From: Flavobacteriales bacterium
GTDB taxonomy: Bacteria; Bacteroidota; Bacteroidia; Flavobacteriales_F; PHOS-HE28
Direction: 5' to 3'
NCBI GenBank assembly: GCA_016715995.1
Contig: JADJXF010000024.1
Location: 1-64,000, forward strand
DNA: 64,000 nt
This document shows positions 56,738 to 64,000 of the stretch, piece by piece (the stretch's first letter is position 1; each line of letters starts with the position of its first letter). A program made the position numbers and the translations under genes. Under the pieces are notes generated by a model. It worked only from the letters and a program-made list of their open reading frames with translations. It ran no database searches and was not told where the DNA came from.

Positions 56738-57418
56738 ATGCCCATCACTTCGCACCTCCTTTTCCTCGCGGCCGTGCTCTGGTGCCTGCTCTGGCTCCTC
56801 GCCGCCACGCGCAACCGGTGGTTCGTGCTTGGCGCGGTTGCTCTGGGTCTCGTGCATTGGATGCTTGCGGAACGCGGCATCTACGACAACACTACCGCCT
56901 TCCCGCCGCCGCAGGCCGCGCTGCTCGTGCCGCCGGCGATCGCCTTGCTCATTGCATTGGCACTGCCAAGGGGCAGGGCTTGGCTGCGCGGGTTACCGCT
57001 GTTCGCGCTCACCGCCATCCACGCCCTGCGGCTGCCTGTAGAGCTGGTGCTGCACGATGGCTTCGAGGCCGGGCTTGTGCCGCAGGACATGACCTACAGC
57101 GGCTTCAACTTCGACATCGTGAGCGGCCTCACCGCGCTGGCGATGATGGCCTGGCTGCGCAGCAGGCGGCCACCGGGCCGGTCCGTGCTCATCGTTTGGA
57201 ACTGCTGCTGCCTCGTCCTGCTCGTGATCGTGGTGACCACGGCGGTGCTCAGCATCCCCAGCGCCGTGCAGCGCATCAACTTCGATCAGCCCAACGTGCT
57301 GGTGACGGCGACGCCGTGGGTGCTGCTGCCCGCTGTGCTCGTGCCTGCGGTGCTCTTCGCGCATATTGCAGCGCTGGCGCAATTGCTGAACAGGCGCTAC
57401 GCCCCCGCGAGAACCTGA
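56738..57418 (+). CDS. Multi-pass membrane protein, unknown
   Basis: 226 residues with about seven helices, e.g. LLFLAAVLWCLLWLLA, AALLVPPAIALLIALAL, VLIVWNCCCLVLLVIVV and WVLLPAVLVPAVLFAHIA. The only charged or polar conserved-looking segments are TYSGFNFDIVSGLTA and SAVQRINFDQPNVLV, reminiscent of small Bacteroidota integral membrane proteins with no known role. A TAGCTTAG step just before the start could be a weak -7 element. Ends at a bidirectional terminator. Confidence 0.75.
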   Translation: MPITSHLLFLAAVLWCLLWLLAATRNRWFVLGAVALGLVHWMLAERGIYDNTTAFPPPQAALLVPPAIALLIALALPRGRAWLRGLPLFALTAIHALRLPVELVLHDGFEAGLVPQDMTYSGFNFDIVSGLTALAMMAWLRSRRPPGRSVLIVWNCCCLVLLVIVVTTAVLSIPSAVQRINFDQPNVLVTATPWVLLPAVLVPAVLFAHIAALAQLLNRRYAPART

Positions 57419-57439
57419 GGGGCGACCCTCCATGAACGC

Positions 57440-57465
57440 GAAATGCGCCCACCGGGGCGCATTTC
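57440..57465. terminator. Bidirectional terminator
   Basis: Perfect 11-base inverted repeat GAAATGCGCCC/GGGCGCATTTC with a four-base loop (57440-57450, 57455-57465), between two convergent genes. The AAA and TTT ends give short T runs on both strands. Confidence 0.8.
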
Positions 57466-57483
57466 CCAGTGCGGTGCAGCGGA

Positions 57484-57990
57484 TTATTGGGCGGGTGCCG
57501 CCTTGGGCTTGCCACTCACCGCGATGTCGCGGATGCAGGCCCAACCACTGCCATTCTTCTTGAACACGCTGAAGTAGGTGCCGTAGTCCACCACAGCGCC
57601 GCTCTGGTCGGTATCGGACCACGAACCGATCTCGGTGATGTGGTCGTTGCCCACGAAGAGCTCAAGCACCTTGAAGGAGGGCGTGCGACCGAGGCTGTCC
57701 TTGGCCATGCGCTCGGCCAAGCTCGCGCGCAATGCGGCCTTGCCTTGCAGGGGCTCTTTCTCATGCGAGTAGCTCACTACGTCATCAGCATAGTAGGCCA
57801 CCACCGCATCGGCGTCCTTGGCCGCGCTGGCGGCGGCATACGCGTCTTCCATGGCCTGCACCTGGGCGGTGAGGGCGGCCATGTCGACAGCAGGCGCGGT
57901 CTCGGCGGGCGCGGGGGCGTTGTTGCACGCTGCCAGCAGGGTGATTGAAGCGGCGAACAGAAGGGCGGTGGTTTGGAAGGTCCGGGTCAT
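57484..57990 (-). CDS. SnoaL-like/DUF4440 lipoprotein
   Basis: 168 residues. Lipobox LLAAC at about 18-22 followed by an Ala/Pro linker. The NTF2-like core reads AMEDAYAAASAAKDADAVVAYYADDVVSY, then GKAALRASLAERM, ITEIGSWSDTDQSG and YFSVFKKNGSGWACIRDIAV. Such domains bind small ligands or act as enzymes in other contexts; no catalytic set can be named here. Confidence 0.85.
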   Translation of the reverse strand: MTRTFQTTALLFAASITLLAACNNAPAPAETAPAVDMAALTAQVQAMEDAYAAASAAKDADAVVAYYADDVVSYSHEKEPLQGKAALRASLAERMAKDSLGRTPSFKVLELFVGNDHITEIGSWSDTDQSGAVVDYGTYFSVFKKNGSGWACIRDIAVSGKPKAAPAQ

Positions 57991-58103
57991 GACAACAAGG
58001 GTTTGGTGAATGCAGGCGGAATCCTGCCGACCAAAGGTGATCATTCCCTTTCAGCCGATGGCGCAGTCCCGATTCGTGGCACCCCTTGTGCCTGAACAGT
58101 CTC

Positions 58104-58592
58104 ATGATTCGCGTCTGTTTCGTCCTCGTTCTCTTCATCCTGGGCTCTTTCTCCGGTGCATCGCATGCCTCTGCCCAAGGCGCCACCACCGACGCGGGCG
58201 AACCCGTCATCTCGCGCATGTGCCTATGGAATGCGGACCAGGGGACGTGGAAGACGCTGAATGTGAAGCGCCGGCAAATCAGACTGTTGAATGAGCTCAA
58301 GCTGAAGTACCCGGCCGTGGTCGGTGGCCAATGGGATGTGGAGAGCGAAGGTGGTGATGCGGTGATGCCTCAGGTGGGAAGCGAGCGCCACACGACCGGC
58401 GCCCCTACGGACCCCTACCCTGCTCAACCGGCACTTGCCAGCGATCAGAATGCGAATGCCGCGTCCAAGCCCGCGCTATCCCGATTACAGGCCGACCTGC
58501 GCGCCGTGCTCACCACCAAACAGCTGCGGGCGTGGGCTGAACTCTGCGGCGGACGCTACTCCATGCTGCCGGAATTGCGGAAGATGCCCTGA
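58104..58592 (+). CDS. Small secreted protein, Spy-like C-terminus
   Basis: 162 residues. Signal VCFVLVLFILGSFSGASHASAQ. Next WKTLNVKRRQIRLLNELKLKYP, a Pro/Ala linker, and LQADLRAVLTTKQLRAWAELC. The pair helix plus LxxxLTxxQxxxW is shared with 59312-59665 and, more weakly, with 60720-61145. These resemble Spy/CpxP-type helical envelope proteins of the LTxxQ class. Confidence 0.65.
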   Translation: MIRVCFVLVLFILGSFSGASHASAQGATTDAGEPVISRMCLWNADQGTWKTLNVKRRQIRLLNELKLKYPAVVGGQWDVESEGGDAVMPQVGSERHTTGAPTDPYPAQPALASDQNANAASKPALSRLQADLRAVLTTKQLRAWAELCGGRYSMLPELRKMP

Positions 58593-58777
58593 TCGCGGGG
58601 GAGCATTTTCCTCCGGGCTGTTCCGTACCTGCATGTCGCGAGTGCCAGATGGGGCGCTTCAACCTCATCCGACGAAGCGCTTTCCCCATCGCGCAACAGG
58701 CGATGCGCCGATTCGTGCTCGTGCGCGCTTCAATCGTCACCATTCGGTCCGGGCAGCGTTATTGCCGGTGCGGGGCA

Positions 58778-59269
58778 ATGCACAGCGCAACCGCACCTTG
58801 GATGGCCGAGCACCTGCGCCAGCGGATGGCCATCAACGACCTTCACTTCACCTACCGGCACCTGCGGCGCAGGCTGCCCGTGCTCGCCCAGCGCTCGCCG
58901 GTACCGCTCGGCACCCTGCTGAGCGACCAGCACAAGCACGATAGCGCGATCATGGAGAGCCTGGTGGCCGAGGCCTTGCGCATCGGCCAGATCCCGGGCC
59001 CGCAGTTGTGCGAGGAGGCGCGCATACTCATCGATGACCTGCACCTTGCCGGCATGGGCAGGCCGGAGAGCGCGGCGCGCATGCTGGCCATCATCGAGGC
59101 GTTGCAGCGCGTGCGGGCGCTCCTCGCGCGGGTCTGGAACCAGTTGCTGTACACACTGCCGGCCGGCGGCATGCCTGAATTCCACGCGGAGGCCATGAAC
59201 GCGCAGGAACAAGTGCTTCGGCAATACCACGATCTCGGTGTACTCGCCCAGCGCTTGAGCAACACATGA
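58778..59269 (+). CDS. Helical protein of unknown function
   Basis: 163 residues from the ATG at 58778 (or 155 from 58802). All-helical, with regularly spaced H and E: FTYRHLRRRLPVLAQRSPV, LLSDQHKHDSAIMESLVAEA, EARILIDDLHLAGM and MPEFHAEAMNAQEQVLRQYH. The pattern looks like a ferritin-like or four-helix bundle. I do not recognise the family. It lies in the cluster of small stress-type envelope genes. Confidence 0.6.
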   Translation: MHSATAPWMAEHLRQRMAINDLHFTYRHLRRRLPVLAQRSPVPLGTLLSDQHKHDSAIMESLVAEALRIGQIPGPQLCEEARILIDDLHLAGMGRPESAARMLAIIEALQRVRALLARVWNQLLYTLPAGGMPEFHAEAMNAQEQVLRQYHDLGVLAQRLSNT

Positions 59270-59311
59270 CCCTGATTCCGGCGTACCTTCAACCAACCGA
59301 ACGCACCCGCC

Positions 59312-59665
59312 ATGAAAACGCCAATGCTGATCATCGCCCTGTTGCTCTCCGTAACGGTATGCGCCCAAGAACCCCGGGCTACGGCTTCCGACGCGCTGCT
59401 TCAAACCTGCCTGCTGGGCACCGGCACGCACACCTGGACCACGTTGAAGCTCACACGCGATCAATTGGTCCGCGTGCAACGGGTGCAGGAGGCCTGCAAG
59501 GAGGAATGCGACGCGGCGGGTGTGCCTGTAGTGGACAATCCGCTGTCGAGCGCGAATGGGAACACGATCATCTCGGAACTCAAAGGCATCCTCACCAGCG
59601 AGCAATATCAGGGCTGGGTGGCTTATTGCACGAGCAGCGGGAAGAGCATGAAGCCATCGAACTAG
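59312..59665 (+). CDS. Small secreted protein, paralogue of 58104-58592
   Basis: 117 residues. Signal MLIIALLLSVTVCAQ. WTTLKLTRDQLVRVQRVQEAC and IISELKGILTSEQYQGWVAYC match the two helices of the protein at 58104, with a cysteine at the same place (WAELC/WVAYC). An AT-poor -7-like TACCTTCA is at 59283-59290. Role unknown, probably periplasmic. Confidence 0.7.
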   Translation: MKTPMLIIALLLSVTVCAQEPRATASDALLQTCLLGTGTHTWTTLKLTRDQLVRVQRVQEACKEECDAAGVPVVDNPLSSANGNTIISELKGILTSEQYQGWVAYCTSSGKSMKPSN

Positions 59666-59731
59666 CGCACGAGGCGGCAGGGCGGTAATCGCCGTGGCTC
59701 CTCATACAACACGCAATCCAACCAACGCACC

Positions 59732-59947
59732 ATGCGCAAAGCACTCCCCATCCTCCTGCTCGTCGCAGGGCTCGGCATCGTCGGCTACGGACTCATGGAG
59801 AAGGACGACAAGCAGGCGACGATCGACCTGGGCAGGACCGAGATCCAACTAGGCGAGAAGGACAGCGTGTTCTCCCCCTACTTCATCGTGGGCGGCATCC
59901 TCGCCGCCGTCGGACTCGTGCTGCTGCTGCGCGGCGGGAAGAACTGA
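59732..59947 (+). CDS. Small two-helix membrane protein
   Basis: 71 residues. Two helices, ALPILLLVAGLGIVGYGLM and FIVGGILAAVGLVLLLRGG, flank a charged loop with DDKQATIDLGRTEIQLGEKD. The layout recalls DUF3185-like proteins of about 65-70 residues. Not further assignable. Confidence 0.7.
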   Translation: MRKALPILLLVAGLGIVGYGLMEKDDKQATIDLGRTEIQLGEKDSVFSPYFIVGGILAAVGLVLLLRGGKN

Positions 59948-59953
59948 CCGGCC

Positions 59954-60373
59954 TCACGAGGTCCGCATATGCTGCCCGTACACGGGAGGCTCCCTCAGGC
60001 GCTGAATGCCTTTCCACGCGTAGTGGCCATAGCCAGCCGCCAGTGCGGCGCGCATGCCGATGCTCAGCCAGGCGATGGGCCGCAGCAGCCCGGTGCTCAC
60101 CCATACGATATCGCACGCCACGGTGAAGAGCAGGTAAAGGAGGGTGCCGGCTAGGATGGCGTTGAGCGCACGTCCGGGGGTGGCGTTCTGCGCCATCAGG
60201 CTCATGCCGCCGAAGGCCGCCACGATGCCGCTGAGGCCCTTCACCAGCAGGTGCATGTGCTCGCCGGGTGTCTCGATCATCAACGCCGTCGCTTCCTTCG
60301 TGAAGACGAAGAAGACGGCGCCGAGCACCACATGGAATGTGCCCGCCAGGCGGAGGAAGAGGGGGCGCGTCAT
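59954..60373 (-). CDS. Four-helix membrane protein
   Basis: 139 residues. Helices: FLRLAGTFHVVLGAVFFVF, LLVKGLSGIVAAFGGMSLM, LNAILAGTLLYLLFTVACDIVWV and PIAWLSIGMRAALAAGYGHYA. It looks like the DUF4345-type small integral membrane proteins. The start at 60373 is chosen over upstream ATGs because the helix begins there. Confidence 0.7.
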   Translation of the reverse strand: MTRPLFLRLAGTFHVVLGAVFFVFTKEATALMIETPGEHMHLLVKGLSGIVAAFGGMSLMAQNATPGRALNAILAGTLLYLLFTVACDIVWVSTGLLRPIAWLSIGMRAALAAGYGHYAWKGIQRLREPPVYGQHMRTS

Positions 60374-60719
60374 TGGCCGTGGCATCGCATGGCGAACCGC
60401 GTCGCCCACAGAACAAGGGGCAAGCTCATCCCGACGGGCCGACGGGCCGCCATGCTTGCGCATGGATGCAAGCGTCGTGCGCGAACGTGATTCGGCCGCC
60501 AGCGCGCCCGATACACTGTCCATCCCGGCGGCCTGTGGATGGACATGCCCCGCGATGGGTAATTTCCGACACGGCACGCCCCACGTCCCGGTCGAATGAG
60601 TGGTGCGCGCATCCGATGGAAGTGCCTGCGGGCCCTGCTTGTGCTCATCCGTGTAATCACTGCGTCAACCGCATGCGGCGCTGGCTTGAACGCGGAACGA
60701 AATTCGCGGACTTATCGGT
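60374..60719. other. Intergenic stretch without a gene
   Basis: 346 bases between divergent genes. Only short frames; no repeats or RNA seen. Promoters for both neighbours must be here but no TAnnTTTG match was found. Confidence 0.4.
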
Positions 60720-61145
60720 ATGAAAAACACACATCCAATCAAAGCCGCGCTGCTCGTCAGCGGGCTAATCCTGTTCGGCGGAGTGACCGCCACCGCGCAG
60801 GAAGAGAAGAAGCTCCCACCCACCAGTCGTGCATGGGTGGCCATGAACGTGGCCAAGCTCAACGTGCAGCTCGGCCTGAACGATGTGCAGCAAGCCAAGG
60901 TGAAGGAGATCGATGAGCGCTACATGCTGAAGCACCAGGCCTTCGAAGCATCGACACCCAAGCCCACCGACAAGGAGGTGGAGGACAAGGTGGCGAAGCT
61001 GATGACCGAGCGCGACCGCGACATGCAAGCGGTGCTGAACGCCGATCAGTACGCCAAGTGGATCGACATGCGCCAGAAGGGAACCGGTGAGCTGCGCGAG
61101 GAGCAACAGGAGAAGAAGGAGCAGCAGAAGGAAATGAAGCAGTAA
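60720..61145 (+). CDS. Spy/CpxP-like periplasmic protein
   Basis: 141 residues. Signal AALLVSGLILFGGVTATAQ. LGLNDVQQAKVKEIDERYMLKH and DMQAVLNADQYAKWIDMRQKG are the helices with the LxxVLxxxQ pattern of Spy-like proteins, which bind unfolded proteins or metals in the envelope. Very Lys/Glu/Gln-rich tail. A terminator follows at 61178. Confidence 0.8.
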   Translation: MKNTHPIKAALLVSGLILFGGVTATAQEEKKLPPTSRAWVAMNVAKLNVQLGLNDVQQAKVKEIDERYMLKHQAFEASTPKPTDKEVEDKVAKLMTERDRDMQAVLNADQYAKWIDMRQKGTGELREEQQEKKEQQKEMKQ

Positions 61146-61177
61146 GGCAGTTGCTGCCCCGTGAGGCACAGCTTGAA

Positions 61178-61210
61178 AACGCCCCCGATGACCCTGTCGT
61201 CGGGGGCGTT
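61178..61210 (+). terminator. Hairpin terminator after the Spy-like gene
   Basis: AACGCCCCCGA pairs with TCGGGGGCGTT (61178-61188, with the other arm ending at 61210). A weak T-rich stretch (gccgtttctg) follows. Confidence 0.7.
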
Positions 61211-61356
61211 GCCGTTTCTGCTCGCGTCCTCCATGTTCAGCAGCCAGGCCATTCTCCCGCATGCGCCGCTACATCCGCTCCAATGCCCGCTTCGTCGGGT
61301 CCGGCTACGCATCGCGCATCGGCTCAAGCCAAGTTCGCCTCACCAAACCCTACAAC

Positions 61357-62973
61357 ATGACAACGCGCTACCTGCTCCCTTCGCTGATGACCTCATCAGT
61401 GCTTCTTCTGGCCTGCGGATACACACAGGCTCAAGTACAATGGATGCGACAGGGCGGTATCGGAGGACGGGGGACCGCCATCGCGCACGACACCAACGGC
61501 AATGCCTACGTGGCGGGTGTGGTGAATGACCCTGCACTGTTCGATGCGCAAACCACCCCGTCGCATTTCGCGGATGCGTTCCTCGCGAAGTACGATCCCA
61601 GCGGCACCATCCAATGGGTGCGGACCGGTGGCGACGACCTCCTCGATCACGCGAACGACGTGGCGGTGGACGCCGATGGCAACGCATACATCACCGGCTA
61701 CATCAGCACCAATGCGCCCAATCCCACGGTCGCCTTCGACGGCACCGTGATTACGGGCCTCGGCTCCACGGATCTCTTCCTGGCGAAGTACGATGCGGAC
61801 GGGGACCTACTATGGATCCGCCATGGCGGCGGCCCATTAGCCGATGAGGGGCGCGGTGTTGCCCTGACCCCGGACGGCGACGTGGTGGTGAGCGGCAACT
61901 TCCAGGGCACGGCCGCATTCGGCACCGCCACACTGGTGAGCGCTGGCCTGAGCGATGCGCTGCTGCTGAAGTACGATGCGGATGGCAACCTGCTTTGGGG
62001 CCTTCGTGCGGGCGGCGCAGGCGAAGAGCAAGCGGGCAAGCTCACGGCGCTGCCCAACGGCGACATCGCCGTGGTCGGGCAGTTCCAGCAGGCGGTGGTC
62101 TTCGGGACAACCACACTGACATCCGCAGGTTTGCACAACATCTTCCTTGCCCGGTTCAACGGCGACGGCACACCACTATGGGCAGCGCGCGCGGGTAGCA
62201 CGACGAGCTTCATCGGCGACAAGGCCTTCGACATCGCATCCGACTCCAGCGGCGACCTCGTGTTCTGCGGGGAAATCGCGGGCGCGGCCGATTTCGGGGG
62301 CGTCAGCGTCCCGAGCAATGGCAGCCTCGATGTCTTCCTCGCGCGCTACACCGGCAGTGGCGCACCGGTTTGGGTGCGCCATGGCGGCGGTCCACTCCAG
62401 GACCATGCTTACGGAATCGCACTGGACGCCGAAGGCAACTGCTATCTCACCGGGCAGGTCGCTGATGGGAGCGCCACCATGTTCGAAGGAATCACCCTTG
62501 CGCCATTCGGCAACGAGAGCGTGTTCCTGGCGAAGTACAACGCCGCAGGCACCCTGCAATGGGTCAGGCGCTATGCGCCAGGCCTTGGCGGCGCTGTCGA
62601 TGCGCTTGATGACGGTTGCCTCTACTTCACCGGTGGTGCTTCGGGCATCATCGGTCAGCCGGCGTTCGATGACCAGCCCTGGCAGTATAAGGACCGGGCC
62701 ATCTTCACCGCATTGTTCTGCGAGCCGGCCACCTCGGTCCTGGACCACGCGTTGGAAGCAGCCCGCACCCCGTCCGTGTTCCCGAACCCCGTCGCGCAGC
62801 GCGCGCAGTTCACCGGCCTGGCACCGAACGCGCCGGTGCAGGTCTTCGATGCGCTGGGGCAGGCCGTCACACCGGTGCTGCGCGGCACGTCGCTCGATGT
62901 GAGCGCTTGGAACGAGGGCCTCTACTTCGCGCGCACGCCGAAGGGAACGGTGCGGTTCGCGGTGCAGCGCTGA
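61357..62973 (+). CDS. Secreted SBBP-repeat propeller protein with T9SS sorting domain
   Basis: 538 residues. Signal LMTSSVLLLACGYTQAQ. Repeated blades: FLAKYDPSGTIQWVR, DVAVDADGNAYITGYI, FLAKYDADGDLLWIRHGG, and so on, about seven times. Ends VFPNPVAQRAQFTGL and VQVFDALGQAVTPV, then GLYFARTPKGTVRFAV, a T9SS type A sorting domain. Probably a surface or secreted seven-bladed propeller. Closely similar in design to 7412-9145 and 63600 onward. Confidence 0.88.
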   Translation: MTTRYLLPSLMTSSVLLLACGYTQAQVQWMRQGGIGGRGTAIAHDTNGNAYVAGVVNDPALFDAQTTPSHFADAFLAKYDPSGTIQWVRTGGDDLLDHANDVAVDADGNAYITGYISTNAPNPTVAFDGTVITGLGSTDLFLAKYDADGDLLWIRHGGGPLADEGRGVALTPDGDVVVSGNFQGTAAFGTATLVSAGLSDALLLKYDADGNLLWGLRAGGAGEEQAGKLTALPNGDIAVVGQFQQAVVFGTTTLTSAGLHNIFLARFNGDGTPLWAARAGSTTSFIGDKAFDIASDSSGDLVFCGEIAGAADFGGVSVPSNGSLDVFLARYTGSGAPVWVRHGGGPLQDHAYGIALDAEGNCYLTGQVADGSATMFEGITLAPFGNESVFLAKYNAAGTLQWVRRYAPGLGGAVDALDDGCLYFTGGASGIIGQPAFDDQPWQYKDRAIFTALFCEPATSVLDHALEAARTPSVFPNPVAQRAQFTGLAPNAPVQVFDALGQAVTPVLRGTSLDVSAWNEGLYFARTPKGTVRFAVQR

Positions 62974-63077
62974 GGATTGGACCGGCGCAGGTTGACTGAC
63001 ATACGAAGGCATACTGCGGCGCCATCAACGCAGGGTCGGCTGCGCGATTTCGCGCGACCAGTCACACGCCGCCCGCG

Positions 63078-63497
63078 TCAGATGCCCAACCGGTACACAT
63101 CCATCCCGTTGCGGGCGATGCCGGGCACGTAGAAGCCGCCATCCTCAGGGATCTCCTCCACCAGGTCGAAGAGCTCGCACGCGCGCGGCAATGCGGCGAA
63201 CAGCAGCGTGAAGGCGATGCGCCTGCCCGGTGGCACCACGCGCCAGGTGGGCGCATGGGGAATGCCTTCCGCGTGCAGCAGCGGACTGCGTTGTCCGCTG
63301 GTGCGGCACAGCAGGTAGGTGCTCGGCCAGATGCGGATGCCATCCATGAAGCCCGCGGTGAAGGCGAGGTGAACCGTCACCTGCCCGCGTTCTTCCACAT
63401 CGGCGCACAACTCCTCGCGCAGCAATGGAGCCACGCGTTCCAGCGGGCGCGGCGGGGCGATGACCAGATCGCCGAAGCGGAAAGAGCCCGTCGTCAT
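63078..63497 (-). CDS. Unknown cytosolic protein
   Basis: 139 residues. No signal or membrane helix. Segments: FGDLVIAPPRPLERVAPLLREEL, RIWPSTYLLCR, GIPHAPTWRVVPPGRRIAFTLLF and DGGFYVPGIARNGMDVYRL. The frame has the codon use of its neighbours and a clean N-terminus, so it is real, but no family comes to mind. Confidence 0.65.
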   Translation of the reverse strand: MTTGSFRFGDLVIAPPRPLERVAPLLREELCADVEERGQVTVHLAFTAGFMDGIRIWPSTYLLCRTSGQRSPLLHAEGIPHAPTWRVVPPGRRIAFTLLFAALPRACELFDLVEEIPEDGGFYVPGIARNGMDVYRLGI

Positions 63498-63562
63498 GGT
63501 CCGGAAGATAGGAGTTGTTCTCCTTGACGTCCGAGAGCGATGATTGCCATTCCCCGGCCGAC

Positions 63563-63570
63563 TACCTTTC
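63563..63570 (+). promoter_or_regulatory. Candidate -7 element TACCTTTC
   Basis: TACCTTTC, one mismatch from TAnnTTTG, lies 30 bases before the ATG at 63600, with TTG at about the -33 distance (63544-63546). Confidence 0.35.
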
Positions 63571-63599
63571 ACCTGCCGAAGCCACCAACCTCCGCAGCC

Positions 63600-64000
63600 A
63601 TGAAGCCTTCCACCCCACTGCTTCCTTTGCTATTCGTTGCAACCGCCGGCATCGCCAGCGCGCAAGTGCAATGGTCGTGGGCGCGCAACGGCATTGGCGA
63701 GGGCTACGACCAGGTCCTCGCGGTGACCACCGATCCCGCAGGGAACGTGATCGCGGTGGGCGAATTCACCAGCGCGACCATCGCCTTCGGAGCGTTCACG
63801 CTCACGAACAACGCGGCAGGCGACGATGACCTCTTCGTGGTGAAGTACGATCCGGCGGGCACCGTGCTCTGGGCGCGCAGCGCCGGCGCGGGTCTCGACG
63901 ACAAGGCCACCGCCGTGGCCACCGACGCCGCCGGCAACGTGTACATGACCGGCTACTTCTACAGCCCCAGCATCACCTTCGGCGCCTTCACCCTCACCAA
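63600..64000 (+). CDS. SBBP-repeat secreted protein, cut by the window end
   Basis: The first 133 residues are visible: a signal peptide (LLPLLFVATAGIASAQ), then VLAVTTDPAGNVIAVGEF, DLFVVKYDPAGTVLWARSAG and AVATDAAGNVYMTGYF, three blade segments of an SBBP propeller. The type of C-terminus cannot be seen. Second of a tandem pair with 61357-62973. Confidence 0.88.
   Translation, partial: MKPSTPLLPLLFVATAGIASAQVQWSWARNGIGEGYDQVLAVTTDPAGNVIAVGEFTSATIAFGAFTLTNNAAGDDDLFVVKYDPAGTVLWARSAGAGLDDKATAVATDAAGNVYMTGYFYSPSITFGAFTLT

Overview
The window comes from a GC-rich member of the Bacteroidota, most likely an uncultured Flavobacteriales-type organism. The evidence is several secreted proteins with type IX secretion (T9SS) C-terminal sorting domains, SBBP-repeat propeller proteins, a fused ResB-CcsA cytochrome c maturation protein, a CzcA-TolC fusion of the Bacteroidota type, and a few possible TAnnTTTG promoter elements in place of strong Shine-Dalgarno sites. 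No rRNA, tRNA, CRISPR array or intact insertion sequence was seen.

Layout. 1-5.5 kb: an LptF/LptG end, then an arsenic block (arsR, arsM, arsC, ACR3), a TauE/SafE permease and an MFS transporter fused to a rhodanese domain. Nearly every gene here is broken by several indels. 5.5-9.7 kb: a broken MarR-type regulator, a protoglobin, a DUF2024 protein, a T9SS propeller protein and two decayed copies of the rhodanese 3' end. 9.7-12.7 kb: the copper ATPase CopA with its HMA-AraC regulator; copA carries an in-frame palindromic repeat. 12.8-18.7 kb: DinB, CbpA/CbpM plus a membrane protein, an SDR, a small metal-efflux-associated protein and a large secreted protein.

18.9-35.1 kb is the most unusual part. 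It encodes a membrane cytochrome b-like protein, a membrane-anchored ferredoxin-flavoprotein, three consecutive multiheme c-type cytochromes (20, 46 and 22 CxxCH motifs), a predicted outer-membrane beta-barrel, an OB-fold lipoprotein, a ChaN-like haem protein, the CcsBA haem-ligation machine and a small haem-binding protein. Together they look like a route for electrons from the inner membrane, through periplasmic or surface haem wires, to or from the outside. The central cytochrome grew by tandem duplication of a 435-bp, six-haem unit.

35.2-48.5 kb holds two RND efflux systems: a CusB/CzcA-TolC heavy-metal system whose CzcA lacks its N-terminus, and an AcrAB-TolC-like operon. Between them lie pyrophosphatase and a second TauE permease. 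48.6-64 kb: QueD, a SulP transporter, a persulfide-dioxygenase-like protein with two rhodanese domains, a Cys-rich secreted protein, a SMUG2-type glycosylase, small secreted proteins including a Spy-like group, and two more SBBP/T9SS proteins, the last cut off by the window edge.

Single-base +1 frameshifts also occur in otherwise intact genes (14.85, 21.23 and 26.94 kb). Uncorrected long-read sequence explains these and the 1-5.5 kb damage at least as well as pseudogene formation, so all broken genes are called with that caveat.
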